Source of the DNA: Nostoc sp. PCC 7524
GTDB taxonomy: Bacteria > Cyanobacteriota > Cyanobacteriia > Cyanobacteriales > Nostocaceae
Assembly: GCF_000316645.1 (NCBI RefSeq)
Contig: NC_019684.1
Span: 2,943,501 to 3,007,500, forward strand
DNA: 64,000 bases
Reading direction: 5' to 3'
Part shown: positions 46,270 through 55,728 of the stretch, piece by piece
Position numbering within the stretch: position 1 is the first letter of the stretch
How the letters are laid out: every line of letters begins with the position of its first letter
Position numbers and translations under genes: made by a program
The notes under the pieces: generated by a model
Told to the model about the DNA's origin: nothing
Seen by the model: only the letters and a program-made list of their open reading frames with translations
Databases searched by the model: none

Positions 46270-46989
46270 ATGAACAAGTTTCAATCTTTATTCCTTGGGG
46301 CAACTATGGCTGCAACTACAATGACAGCAGTTGCCTTCGCTCCTTCTGCTGCAATGGCTGTTTCAATTACCTTAGATGGGGAGATATCGTTTGGGACTAT
46401 AAATGATTTAGGTATTCCATCAAATCTTAATAATCCTACAGAGTATATTTTTTGGACTAATCCCGGCACTATTGGTGAGACGGATGGTGATTTTGCGACT
46501 GCTATCCCTCCTATTACTTCAGTTATCCTACAAACTTTAAAATTGACTCAAACAACAAGTGCAGGTGACGTAGCTACATATACCGTGGATGAGTCTGATC
46601 CTCTAACTGATTTTGCTAACTTCGGTTCAGTTACAATTAATGGTGAGACAGATGTATTGAGCTTTAATGTTACAGGCGGTCAGTTGACAAGAACAATACT
46701 TAGAGGTATCAACAACAGCCCTGTTGGTATTAATATAGGTACCCATCCGACTGATATTGTGGAGGGAATATTTAAGTTTAAGGGTCAAACTGTTGCTAAT
46801 GGAACATTTGTCTTAGCTGATTTTGGGAATCTAGGTGGTGGTTTTGTTATTCTAACAACTCAACCACCCGATGGGGGTGAACCAATTCCCGAACCCCTAA
46901 CAATGGGTGGACTAGCAGTAGGTGCAGGCTTCGGTGCATTTCTCAAAAAACGCTATGCTAAAAAAGAAAAGCAATTAGCGAAAGCTTAA
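46270..46989 (+). CDS. PEP-CTERM sorting domain protein
   Basis: A 239-residue exported protein. The signal peptide is residues 1 to about 30 (MNKFQSLFLGATMAATTMTA...AAMAVS). The C-terminus has the PEP-type motif (PIPEPLTMGG), a hydrophobic stretch (LAVGAGFGAFL) and a basic tail (KKRYAKKEKQ). The body is rich in Thr, Gly and Asn, without cysteine, and has no catalytic motif that I recognise. The gene lies between two inverted 131-bp MITE copies. AGGAATC lies before the ATG as a weak ribosome binding site. Confidence 0.8.
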   Translation: MNKFQSLFLGATMAATTMTAVAFAPSAAMAVSITLDGEISFGTINDLGIPSNLNNPTEYIFWTNPGTIGETDGDFATAIPPITSVILQTLKLTQTTSAGDVATYTVDESDPLTDFANFGSVTINGETDVLSFNVTGGQLTRTILRGINNSPVGINIGTHPTDIVEGIFKFKGQTVANGTFVLADFGNLGGGFVILTTQPPDGGEPIPEPLTMGGLAVGAGFGAFLKKRYAKKEKQLAKA

Positions 46990-47064
46990 ACTTAAACACT
47001 TAAGCTAACTTAACATCAAATAACAACTATCAATTCTATTTTGTGTCCCAGTGGGAATCGCGCT

Positions 47065-47096
47065 AAATGCAAAACTCTAACTCAAGTTTTGCATTT
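47065..47096 (+). terminator. hairpin after PEP-CTERM gene
   Basis: A perfect 12-bp stem (AAATGCAAAACT/AGTTTTGCATTT) with an 8-nt loop, 75 bp after the stop. No T-tract follows. Confidence 0.5.
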
Positions 47097-47237
47097 GACA
47101 GTGATTTGACTTTCCTAATTGAAAAAACTAGGAATCAGAAAGGCTAGAGTTCAGTTTTCTTAATGTGTTTCTATAAAAAATCTGAGTTGTTTTAGAGGAT
47201 GTTTGAAAAGCCCTTCATGGTGTATCAAATACTTTTA

Positions 47238-47311
47238 GATCCCCCTAAATCCACGCCACTTGCTACAAGTCGGGAAACCCGCCCAACGCAGTGGCTCCCC
47301 TTAAAAAGCTA
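47238..47311. repeat. GATCCCCC repeat interrupted by a 46-bp palindrome
   Basis: The unit GATCCCCCTAAATCC / CCTTAAAAAG, contiguous at 34606 and 45727, is split here by a 46-bp insert (47253-47298) of the same class as 45579-45624. Confidence 0.8.
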
Positions 47312-47391
47312 TCCATTAGTCACATCTTTCTTAACAAAAGCTAAAAACTAATTCTCAACAGGATTGGAGACGATGATGACAATAGGAGGAC

Positions 47392-47522
47392 TAAGTAAGT
47401 CGGTGGGAAAAAACACAACTATGTTAAGAAAAATAAACTAGGCTCAAACCCTCTTCCCTCCTGCCTCCTGCCTCCTGCCTCCTGCCTTGCCATAGCGATA
47501 ATTTTTAACACTGAGCTACTTA
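47392..47522 (-). mobile_element. 131-bp MITE, copy 2 (inverted)
   Basis: The reverse complement of 45373-45503, with no difference that I could find, again flanked by TA. It lies 25 bp from the transposase remnant. Together the two copies enclose a segment of 1.9 kb. Confidence 0.82.
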
Positions 47523-47546
47523 GACAAACAGCAGAAAGTATGAGTG

Positions 47547-48031
47547 TTAGAGTTGATGGGCTAATTTCCAAGTGGCAGCAATATCATGTAATCGCCGTAA
47601 CCCTTTCCAAATAGTTTTCACACCAGGTTCTCCATCACCTTTACGACCAAGAAAACCACCAAGGCTAGCAATCATACGTACTGCTTCTCTAGGACTCGTA
47701 TTTGATTTCTGTTGGCGTAGCCTGCGCTAGCGCATAAAAAACTCAGTACACCCCTACTCTCTCCTTTCCTATTGCCTATTGCAAGAGTGCCTATTGCCTA
47801 CCTACGCAAATCATTTGGCTACGCCACGTTATACGAACAGTAATCAAACCGGATTCCTATAATTGCTGTTACGCCTGCTGGTGGTTTTTCTTCCTCTGCT
47901 AAAATTACCTGTAATTTGACTGGCTTTATTTGCGAACGGCCAATTTTATTTCTGGGTACTTCGATTTCTATTGTTTCGTATCTAATGGTGAGTTTTGCTA
48001 TCCGGGCGGGTCTTTCTGGATTACGTTTCAC
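47547..48031 (-). pseudogene. IS4-type (Tn5-like) transposase remnant in two pieces
   Basis: Reading the minus strand, 48031-47819 encodes a middle segment (RIAKLTIRYETIEIEVPRNK...VILAEEEKPPAGVTAI). After about 100 bp of repeats (CTATTGC units, GCGCTAGCGCA), the frame at 47713-47547 encodes the C-terminus (SPREAVRMIASLGGFLGRKG, then DGEPGVKTIWKGLRRLHDIA, ending AHQL-stop). The YREK-like catalytic region between these parts is missing. The pieces are of one transposase type and in the right order, so this is one decayed copy. Confidence 0.7.
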
Positions 48032-48180
48032 AAACTAGCGTAAAAAATAATTATACTTATTCCTTGACGGATGTCTCTTGTGGCAGTTCCTGATAAATCA
48101 GGGTTTATAGGAGACTAGAGGAAAACACAATATACTCTGATCTCAAAGCAGTAAAGACTGCAAAAAGTTAAGGAGGATTT

Positions 48181-50709
48181 ATGCGTGCAGTGCTGATGGC
48201 AGGCGGTTCCGGAACGCGACTTCGCCCGTTAACTTGCGATCTACCTAAACCGATGGTGCCGATTCTCAATCGCCCGATCGCAGAACATATCATTAATTTA
48301 CTCAAAAGACATCACATCACGGAAGTGATTGCCACATTGCATTATTTACCTGATGTTTTGCGAGATTATTTTCAAGATGGCAGCGATTTTGGCGTACAAA
48401 TGACCTATGCCGTGGAGGAAGACCAACCTTTAGGAACAGCAGGGTGTGTCAAAAACATTGCTGAACTTTTAGATGAAACTTTTTTAGTAATTAGTGGTGA
48501 TAGTATCACAGATTTTGATTTATCAGCAGCGATCGCCTTTCATAAACAAAAACAATCAAAAGCTACTTTGATTTTAACTAGGGTGCCTAACCCCATTGAA
48601 TTTGGGGTAGTTATTACTGATGCCGACGGTAAAATTAAACGCTTTTTAGAAAAACCTTCTACCAGTGAAATTTTTTCTGATACCGTCAACACTGGTACTT
48701 ATATTCTCGAACCTGAAGTTTTAGAATATCTGCCAGCCAACACAGAAACCGATTTTTCTAAAGATTTATTCCCCTTACTCCTGGCTAAAGATGAACCCAT
48801 GTACGGTTACATTGCCCAAGGGTACTGGTGTGATGTTGGTCACTTAGATGCCTATCGTGAAGCTCAATACGATGCTTTAGAACGGAAAGTCAAACTCGAC
48901 TTTGCTTATCCAGAAGATACCCCAGACTTATGGGTGGGACAAAATACTTATATTGACCCCTCAGCTCATATTGAAGCCCCAGCCATGATTGGCAACAACT
49001 GCCGCATCGGTGCAAGAGTGCAAATTGAAGCGGGAACAATTATTGGCGATAATGTCACCATTGGTGCTGATGCCAATCTCAAACGGCCGATTATTTGGAA
49101 TGGGGCAATTATTGGCGAAGAAGCCCAATTAAGTGCCTGCGTTATTTCCCGTGGTACTCGTGTAGATCGCCGCTCCCATGTCCTAGAAGCGGCTGTAGTT
49201 GGTTCATTATCTACAGTTGGCGAAGAAGCCCAAATTAGCCCCGGTATCCGGGTTTGGCCGAGTAAAAAAATTGAATCTGGGGCAATTTTAAACATTAACC
49301 TGATTTGGGGTAATACTGCTCAACGCAACCTGTTTGGACAACGTGGTGTCCAGGGATTAGCCAATATCGACATCACCCCAGAATTTGCCGTGAAATTGGG
49401 AGCCGCCTATGGTTCTACCTTAAAACCTGGCTCTAAAGTAGCGGTATCCCGTGACCAACGCAATGTCTCGCGCATGGTGACTCGCTCATTAATTGCAGGT
49501 TTGATGTCAGTGGGTGTAGATGTACAGAATCTGGATGCAACAGCAATTCCGATTGGGCGTACAGTTATACCGACAATGAAGATAGCAGGTGGTATTCATG
49601 TGCGGGTACATCCCGATCGCGCCGATTATATCTTGATTGAATTCATGGATGGCAAGGGGATTAATATCTCCAAAGCCCAGGAAAAGAAAATTGAAGGGGC
49701 TTTCTTTAAAGAAGATATGCGCCGGGCGTTGTCCCATGAAATTGGTGATGTTGCTTACCCCAGCCAAGTCATTGACCTTTACTGCACAGCTTTTGAGAAA
49801 CTGTTGAATGTTTCTGCACTGCGTAACAGTCGGGCTAAAGTGGTAATTGACTATATGTATGCAGTGTCTGGGGCAGTATTACCCCAAATGTTAGATAAAT
49901 TTGGTGCAGATGCCGTTGTTCTCAATGCTAGTTTAAATAAAGCTGCGGTATCTACCACTGACCGGGAAGCACTACTGAATCAGTTAGGTCATGTGGTGGA
50001 AGCATTAAAAGCTAACTTTGGCGTGCAGGTATCAGCCAACGGTGAACAGTTGATTTTAGTGGATGAATCAGGGTATCCCATTCGGGGTGAACTGTTAACA
50101 GCCCTGATGGTAGATATGATTCTCACCTCAAACCCCAGAGGAACAGTAGTTGTACCTGTGCATTCATCCAGTGCTGTAGAACAAGTAGCGCGTCGTCATG
50201 ATGGGCGAGTGATTCGCACCAAAGCTAACCCAACCGCTTTAATGGAAGCTTGTCAGAAAAATCCCAATGTGGTGCTAGGGGGTAGCGGCGATACTGGCTT
50301 TATTTTCCCACATTTGCATCCGGGTTTTGATTCCATGTTCTGCATTGCGAAACTGATTGAAATGCTGACTATCCAGGAGCGATCGCTTGCTACTGTCCGC
50401 TCAGAATTGCCCCGTGTCATTCACAAAACCCACACCATACGCTGTCCTTGGTCCGCTAAGGGTGCATTGATGCGCTACTTAGTAGAAACTCACCCCGCCC
50501 AAAACCTCGAACTCATCGATGGGGTAAAAATTCGGCAACCCTATAATGACAGTTGGCTGTTAGTTCTGCCTGATGCCAGTGAGCCATTAGTACATTTGTA
50601 TGCTAACAGTAACGAACGCGACTGGGTAGATGAGATCGTCAGAGATTACCGCTCTCGTGTGCAAACTTTTGTGGAAAGGCAGCAAGAACAGCATCCAGCA
50701 GAAGTTTGA
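48181..50709 (+). CDS. NDP-sugar pyrophosphorylase / degenerate phosphomannomutase fusion
   Basis: An 842-residue protein. Residues 1-230 are a nucleotidyltransferase ([18 protein letters not shown], then the [10 protein letters not shown] and DVGHLDAY segments). Residues about 250-370 are a left-handed beta-helix of hexapeptide repeats. Residues about 380-830 are a phosphomannomutase/phosphoglucomutase-type domain. In that domain the phosphoserine motif TASHNP is replaced by RVHPDR (475-480), the metal loop DGDxDR by ANGEQL (619-624), and the sugar loop is altered (GGSGDTGF). The mutase half is therefore probably not catalytic. AAGGAGG lies 6 nt before the ATG. A mannose-1-phosphate guanylyltransferase role is likely for the first half. 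Confidence 0.87.
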   Translation: MRAVLMAGGSGTRLRPLTCDLPKPMVPILNRPIAEHIINLLKRHHITEVIATLHYLPDVLRDYFQDGSDFGVQMTYAVEEDQPLGTAGCVKNIAELLDETFLVISGDSITDFDLSAAIAFHKQKQSKATLILTRVPNPIEFGVVITDADGKIKRFLEKPSTSEIFSDTVNTGTYILEPEVLEYLPANTETDFSKDLFPLLLAKDEPMYGYIAQGYWCDVGHLDAYREAQYDALERKVKLDFAYPEDTPDLWVGQNTYIDPSAHIEAPAMIGNNCRIGARVQIEAGTIIGDNVTIGADANLKRPIIWNGAIIGEEAQLSACVISRGTRVDRRSHVLEAAVVGSLSTVGEEAQISPGIRVWPSKKIESGAILNINLIWGNTAQRNLFGQRGVQGLANIDITPEFAVKLGAAYGSTLKPGSKVAVSRDQRNVSRMVTRSLIAGLMSVGVDVQNLDATAIPIGRTVIPTMKIAGGIHVRVHPDRADYILIEFMDGKGINISKAQEKKIEGAFFKEDMRRALSHEIGDVAYPSQVIDLYCTAFEKLLNVSALRNSRAKVVIDYMYAVSGAVLPQMLDKFGADAVVLNASLNKAAVSTTDREALLNQLGHVVEALKANFGVQVSANGEQLILVDESGYPIRGELLTALMVDMILTSNPRGTVVVPVHSSSAVEQVARRHDGRVIRTKANPTALMEACQKNPNVVLGGSGDTGFIFPHLHPGFDSMFCIAKLIEMLTIQERSLATVRSELPRVIHKTHTIRCPWSAKGALMRYLVETHPAQNLELIDGVKIRQPYNDSWLLVLPDASEPLVHLYANSNERDWVDEIVRDYRSRVQTFVERQQEQHPAEV

Positions 50710-50734
50710 ATATTTAACACTCTGGTGAAAATAT

Positions 50735-50765
50735 TGTAGAGACGTAGCAGTGCTAGGTCTCTACA
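50735..50765. repeat. degenerate TGTAGAGACGT palindrome
   Basis: TGTAGAGACGTAGCAGTGCTAGGTCTCTACA, 31 bp in total, is an imperfect version of the 30-bp palindromes at 39379 and 61384. Confidence 0.6.
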
Positions 50766-50890
50766 AGGATTTCAGAGAATGCGTAATTAATGTCTGGAGA
50801 TATTTATTCCTTATTCCTAAGTTTTGGTTTTTAGTGTGCTACGAGTTTTTTATTCATGTAAAATATGCGTTAGAGTCAAAACATCAGCTA

Positions 50891-51835
50891 ATGACTAGGT
50901 TTCCCTACGACCAGTTTGCCAAAGATTATCTGAAAGAATTATTACAACCATTGGGAGAAGTGGAAACCAGTCGGAAAGTTCCGGCAGAAATCAGAGAAAT
51001 TGATATTTATTTTGCACCTGTAGCTCCATCAACCAGCGATACAATAGATTTAGGGTTGTTAGGAAGAATGGCGGCTGAACCTGCATTAATTGAACCCTTT
51101 AGAAATGCCGCTACAATTGCAGAAATCCGCAGTTGTATCAACAAGTTATTTGATATATTTGCTGAAATCAAGCGTCAAGCCAAAGGTGATAATAACCGGA
51201 TTTCTGAATCAGAATTACCTCGATTGTGGATTTTATCACCCACTGCCTCTGAATCTATCTTAAATGGTTTTAGAGCTAGCTTAGATACAGAAAATTGGGA
51301 AGTAGGAGTACATTTTTTAGCTGATTATTTGCGAACAGCAATTGTAGCAATTCACCAATTACCACGCATTGAAGAAACATTATGGTTGAGAATTTTAGGT
51401 AAAGGAAGAGTCCAGCAACAAGCGATAGACGAACTACAAGCACTTCCCCCAGAGCATCCCTTACGTAGCAAAGCAATTGATTTATTATTGAGTTTAAAGG
51501 CTACTCTAGAAGTAAATCAAAACATAGACGAGGAGGATAGAGACTTAATTATGCGCTTATCACCTATTTACGAGCAAAGACTAGCAGAAGCTAAACAAGA
51601 AGGTATTCAAGAAGGTCTTCGAGAAGGTCTTCAAGAAGGTCTTCGAGAAGGTATTCAAGAAGGAATTAACGCAGAACGCCGTAAAGTTATAGAAAATTTG
51701 TTACAAGTTAGATTTGGTACTTTAGATGCTGAATTAAGAGAGATTATTGAACCTTTATTAGCTTTATCTCCTGAAGAATTTACTCCTTTATTACTACAAA
51801 TGTCGCGGGAAGCATTATTAGATAGGTTTCGTTAG
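50891..51835 (+). CDS. Rpn family (DUF4351-like) recombination-promoting nuclease/putative transposase
   Basis: A 314-residue protein. The N-terminal part (DQFAKDYLKELLQPLGEVETSRKVPAEIREIDIYFAP) is the PD-(D/E)XK-like domain of the cyanobacterial Rpn group. Near the C-terminus there is a run of short repeats (QEGLREG and QEGIQEG, about residues 238-256), then a DUF4351-like tail (VIENLLQVRFGTLDAELREIIEPLLALSPEEF). The ATG at 50891 is preferred: the upstream open frame (to 50750) encodes hydrophobic nonsense over a palindrome. Such genes are multi-copy in Nostoc-type genomes; a remnant lies at 31046-31360. Confidence 0.72.
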   Translation: MTRFPYDQFAKDYLKELLQPLGEVETSRKVPAEIREIDIYFAPVAPSTSDTIDLGLLGRMAAEPALIEPFRNAATIAEIRSCINKLFDIFAEIKRQAKGDNNRISESELPRLWILSPTASESILNGFRASLDTENWEVGVHFLADYLRTAIVAIHQLPRIEETLWLRILGKGRVQQQAIDELQALPPEHPLRSKAIDLLLSLKATLEVNQNIDEEDRDLIMRLSPIYEQRLAEAKQEGIQEGLREGLQEGLREGIQEGINAERRKVIENLLQVRFGTLDAELREIIEPLLALSPEEFTPLLLQMSREALLDRFR

Positions 51836-51959
51836 GTAAATTCAGCCATTTGAATTCATACGAATTAGAAACAAGAATGCAACAGCATATATTTAATAAG
51901 GGCGCACAGTTTTGCACCCTTAAATGAATTTCTAAGTAAGAGACTGCTTACTGATTCAG

Positions 51960-53243
51960 CTATGGAAAAATAGCTAATTCAGTGTCTGGGTCGAAAAAGT
52001 GAATTTTATCTGGGTTTAATGATAACCAAAGTTGCTCACCCACACTAACTGATCTTTCTGGTGGAACTCTTACTTGTAGAGGATTGGTGATCTGAGCAAA
52101 TCTAGACTCATCCTCAATTAGTGTGGCCGTGATAAAAGCATCGTTACCCAGGTTTTCTACTAAATCTACTTGCACTGGCAAATTCTTAGTAGCAGGTACA
52201 CTTAAGCTTAAGTGTTCTGGACGAATGCCCAAAATTAGGGTTTGCCCATCATATTTTTGCAACGGACTAGCCCAATCTTCTGGGAGGGTAAACCGGAACT
52301 GAGAATGGGTAATTAACAAAGGTGCATGAAATTCTACCGGAATAAAATTCATCGGTGGTGTACCAATGAATTCCGCAACAAAGCGGTTGTTGGGGTTGTT
52401 ATACAGTTCCAATGGAGAAGCAACTTGTTGAATCTGACCTTGATTCATAATCGCAATGCGATCGCCCATTGTCATCGCTTCAGTTTGGTCATGGGTAACG
52501 TAAATTGTTGTTGTCCCCAATTGGCGTTGTAATTTGACAATTTGAGCGCGGGTTTCTGCCCGTAATTTTGCATCCAGGTTAGAAAGCGGCTCATCCATTA
52601 AAAATACTTGGGGATTGCGAGCGATCGCCCTACCCAATGCTACCCGTTGTCTTTGTCCCCCAGATAGCTGTTTTGGCAACCGATGCAGCAGCATTTCAAT
52701 TTGCAACAACTCAGCCACACCCCGCACCCGTTGATCTACTTCTCGCTCTTTCCCAGAGATATAACGTAGTCCTTTAGGTAGCTTTTTTGTTGTTCCCACC
52801 AGGAGATTTTCTGCCCAATCAGGGAGTTGGGAGGAGTGATTTTCCCCATGCTCTAATTCCCGACGACGTAATCCAAAGGCAATATTGTCATATACACTCA
52901 TGTGGGGATACAAGGCGTAATTTTGAAACACCATTGCAATGTCCCGTTCCTTGGGTGGTAAGTCATTCACCAAGCGATCGCCCACCCAAATATTGCCGCC
53001 TGTCATTACCTCTAAGCCAGCAATTAACCGCAATAAGGTACTTTTCCCACAACCAGAAGGCCCCACCAATACCATAAATTCCCCATCAGGAATAGTGAGG
53101 TTAATTCGTCGCAAGACATTAATATTTCCTGATTGTTCTGTTGCTATATCGCTTTTCTTGCCAGATGCGGTTGGTGAAACCACATTTTCCCCACGACGGG
53201 GAGGGAAACTTTTATAAACGTTTTCTATAAAAACTTGCGCCAC
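51960..53243 (-). CDS. sugar-type ABC transporter ATP-binding protein (UgpC/MalK-like)
   Basis: A 427-residue ATPase with Walker A GPSGCGKST, Q-loop FQNYALYPHMS, signature LSGGQRQRVALGRA, Walker B VFLMDEPLSNLD, and the MalK-type regulatory C-terminus (OB-fold with GIRPEHLSL). Two features stand out: an extra 25-residue segment after the first strand (PRRGENVVSPTASGKK...) and about 45 extra residues after the Q-loop region (RELEHGENHSSQLPDW...EREVDQRVRG). No permease or binding protein genes are adjacent, so the substrate is unknown. Confidence 0.88.
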   Translation of the reverse strand: MAQVFIENVYKSFPPRRGENVVSPTASGKKSDIATEQSGNINVLRRINLTIPDGEFMVLVGPSGCGKSTLLRLIAGLEVMTGGNIWVGDRLVNDLPPKERDIAMVFQNYALYPHMSVYDNIAFGLRRRELEHGENHSSQLPDWAENLLVGTTKKLPKGLRYISGKEREVDQRVRGVAELLQIEMLLHRLPKQLSGGQRQRVALGRAIARNPQVFLMDEPLSNLDAKLRAETRAQIVKLQRQLGTTTIYVTHDQTEAMTMGDRIAIMNQGQIQQVASPLELYNNPNNRFVAEFIGTPPMNFIPVEFHAPLLITHSQFRFTLPEDWASPLQKYDGQTLILGIRPEHLSLSVPATKNLPVQVDLVENLGNDAFITATLIEDESRFAQITNPLQVRVPPERSVSVGEQLWLSLNPDKIHFFDPDTELAIFP

Positions 53244-53368
53244 AGGTTTTAGTGATTAATCAATAGTTAATGGTCATTAGTCAATAATCAAGAGTTAGCA
53301 TAACAGTAAGCTAATTACGAATTCCAAAAAAACTGTCCCCACTCCCCAGTCTCCAATCCCTTGACTTT

Positions 53369-54580
53369 ATGACTACCCATGACATTGTAGACGTACAAAC
53401 TACAGATTGTTGCATTGTTGGTGGTGGGCCGGCTGGTGCGGTTTTGGCGTTGCTGTTAGCGCGTCAAGGGGTTGCTGTGATGCTATTGGAAGCACACAAA
53501 GATTTTGACCGGGATTTTCGCGGCGATACGATTCACCCATCGGTAATGGAAATTATGGAAGAATTGGGATTGAGCGATCGCTTGCTGCAATTACCCCATG
53601 CTAAGATGCGCCAAATTCGGGTGAAAACGCCTCAAGATACCGTGACTTTGGCTGATTTTAGTCACCTCAAAACCCGCTATCCCTACATTACAATGCTGCC
53701 CCAGGTGAAATTCCTCGAATTCATCACCCAGGAAGCACAACAGTATCCCAGTTTTCAATTACTTATGGGGGCAAATGTCCAAGAACTCATTGTAGAGGAC
53801 GGCATAATTCAAGGTGTGCGCTATCGGGGAGGCGGTGGTTGGCATGAAGTCCGGGCAATCCTGACAGTTGGTGCAGATGGTCGCCATTCCAAATTACGAC
53901 AGTTAGGTAATTTTGCCTCCATTGAAACCTCGCCACCAATGGATGTGCTGTGGTTCCGCCTACCGCGTCAGCCAGGAGATAGTGAGGGAGGAATGGGGCG
54001 CTTTGCTCCCGGTCATATTGTAGCGATGCTTGACCGTGGTGATGAATGGCAACTTGCCTATGTCATCCCCAAAGGAGGCTATCAAAAGTTACGTGCTGAT
54101 GGTTTAGCAGCCTTGAAAACATCTGTAGTAGAAGTTGTCCCAGAATTAGCCAACCGCATTGATAATTTACAAGATTGGTCACAGATCGCTTTTCTCTCTG
54201 TAGAATCTAGCCGTGTGCGACACTGGTATCGTCCGGGATTATTACTCATTGGTGATGCAGCTCATGTGATGTCACCTGTTGGCGGAGTAGGAATTAACTA
54301 CGCCATTCAAGATGCTGTGGTGACTGCGAATGTGTTAACTAAACCTCTGCAAAATCACCATGTAGATTTGAAAGATTTGGCTAAAGTCCAGCATCGGCGC
54401 GAATTACCCACACGAATTATTCAAGCATTTCAGACTTTGATCCAAAAACGAGTATTTGCCCCCATCCTCACCTCTAACCGCACCTTTCAACCCCCAGCTT
54501 GGTTACGCTTACCCATTTTGCGCGATTTGCCAGCAAGATTGATTGCCTTGGGTGTATTTCCAGTTCATGTGAGAGAGTAG
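53369..54580 (+). CDS. FAD-dependent monooxygenase (PHBH/UbiH-like)
   Basis: A 403-residue flavoprotein. The N-terminal FAD-binding motif is CCIVGGGPAGAVLALLLARQG. The DG motif (TVGADGRHSKLRQ) and the GD motif (LLLIGDAAHVMSPVGGVGIN) are both intact. The family hydroxylates aromatic or quinone-type substrates with NAD(P)H and oxygen. The substrate is not evident and neighbouring genes do not form a pathway. The upstream region includes STRR remnants (CCCCAGTC) just before the ATG. Confidence 0.87.
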   Translation: MTTHDIVDVQTTDCCIVGGGPAGAVLALLLARQGVAVMLLEAHKDFDRDFRGDTIHPSVMEIMEELGLSDRLLQLPHAKMRQIRVKTPQDTVTLADFSHLKTRYPYITMLPQVKFLEFITQEAQQYPSFQLLMGANVQELIVEDGIIQGVRYRGGGGWHEVRAILTVGADGRHSKLRQLGNFASIETSPPMDVLWFRLPRQPGDSEGGMGRFAPGHIVAMLDRGDEWQLAYVIPKGGYQKLRADGLAALKTSVVEVVPELANRIDNLQDWSQIAFLSVESSRVRHWYRPGLLLIGDAAHVMSPVGGVGINYAIQDAVVTANVLTKPLQNHHVDLKDLAKVQHRRELPTRIIQAFQTLIQKRVFAPILTSNRTFQPPAWLRLPILRDLPARLIALGVFPVHVRE

Positions 54581-54636
54581 TATTAGCGGTAGCGCACCAC
54601 GCAAATAATTTTAGAAATCAAATCGGATTGCTATAT

Positions 54637-55467
54637 CTATGTTTTATTTTTTGAGCTATTATTTATCTGTCTAATTCTATTTATAGCCGCTTGGGATTTA
54701 GCTGTTTCACCTTGTTGTTGAAATAATTCGGCAGCTTTCTGTAAATCAGCGATAGCTTTCTTAACATCTCCTAATTGAGAGTAAGCGATACCGCGATTTT
54801 TATATGAGTCTGCATTGTTAGGATTAATCTCTAAGGCTTGATTAAAATCCTCAATTGCGCTTTTTAAATCTCCTTCTAGTGCGCGATTAACACCGCGATT
54901 GTTGTAAGCATCAACATAGTTAGGGTTTATTCGCAAAGCCTGGTTAAAATCTTCAATCGAGCCTTTTAAATCTCCTGAATTGTCCCGTGCAACGCCTCGA
55001 CTATAGTAAGTATCTGCATCATTAGGGTTAATTTGCAAGGCTTGGTTAAAATCAGCGATCGCTCCTGGCAAATCTCCCGATAATACGCGAGCTTTACCTC
55101 TATTTTTATAGGCATCAGCATCATTAGAATTAATCTGTAAGGCTTGATTAAAATCAGCGATCGCTCCTGGTAAATCTCCTGATAATGCGCGAGCTTTACC
55201 TCTATTGTTATAGGTATCTGCATCATTAGGATTCATTTGTACAGCCTTGTTGAAATCAGCGATCGCTCCTGATAAATCTCCTGATAATGCACTATCCATA
55301 GCTCTTTGTTTATAAAATTTATAATCTTCTTTGTTGACTTCTGTTAGCAATAATACTGGTTGTGTAGCTAGCTCTGAAGTATTAGATACATCTATATTGT
55401 TTGCTTTGAAGCCATACGTTATTACCCCTAATCCTATCGCTATAATTGCCCAATTCAGTCCTTTCAT
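54637..55467 (-). CDS. TPR repeat protein with N-terminal membrane segment
   Basis: A 276-residue protein. Residues 1 to about 20 (MKGLNWAIIAIGLGVITYGF) are a membrane anchor or signal. Six tetratricopeptide repeats follow, each of the type SGDLPGAIADFNQALQINPNDADTYYSRG. The repeats are so alike at the DNA level that they must be recent duplications, and HIP1 sites occur in several. It is a scaffold protein of unknown partner. Confidence 0.88.
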   Translation of the reverse strand: MKGLNWAIIAIGLGVITYGFKANNIDVSNTSELATQPVLLLTEVNKEDYKFYKQRAMDSALSGDLSGAIADFNKAVQMNPNDADTYNNRGKARALSGDLPGAIADFNQALQINSNDADAYKNRGKARVLSGDLPGAIADFNQALQINPNDADTYYSRGVARDNSGDLKGSIEDFNQALRINPNYVDAYNNRGVNRALEGDLKSAIEDFNQALEINPNNADSYKNRGIAYSQLGDVKKAIADLQKAAELFQQQGETAKSQAAINRIRQINNSSKNKT

Positions 55468-55728
55468 AAACTTATTCTCTTGTACGTAATAATTAGGTTT
55501 TTGAGTTGAAATAAGATTTACGCAAAGACAATTTGCAGCAGCTTAAAAAAACTTGCTACCAACACCATACCCTTAACCATAACAAGCTATTAATTTCTGA
55601 CAAACATTTTTAAATGGTGTTGTTTTATTTGATAAATATATATAATCTATTATTGTGCTTTTAAGTTAAAAGAAAATTATCAATAGTTAAAATATTAAAA
55701 AAATTACCAGTAATTAAATTTAGATATA
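55468..55728. other. AT-rich intergenic region
   Basis: 261 bp, rich in A and T, between the TPR gene and the second IS630 element. It probably includes the TPR promoter; no other feature seen. Confidence 0.5.
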
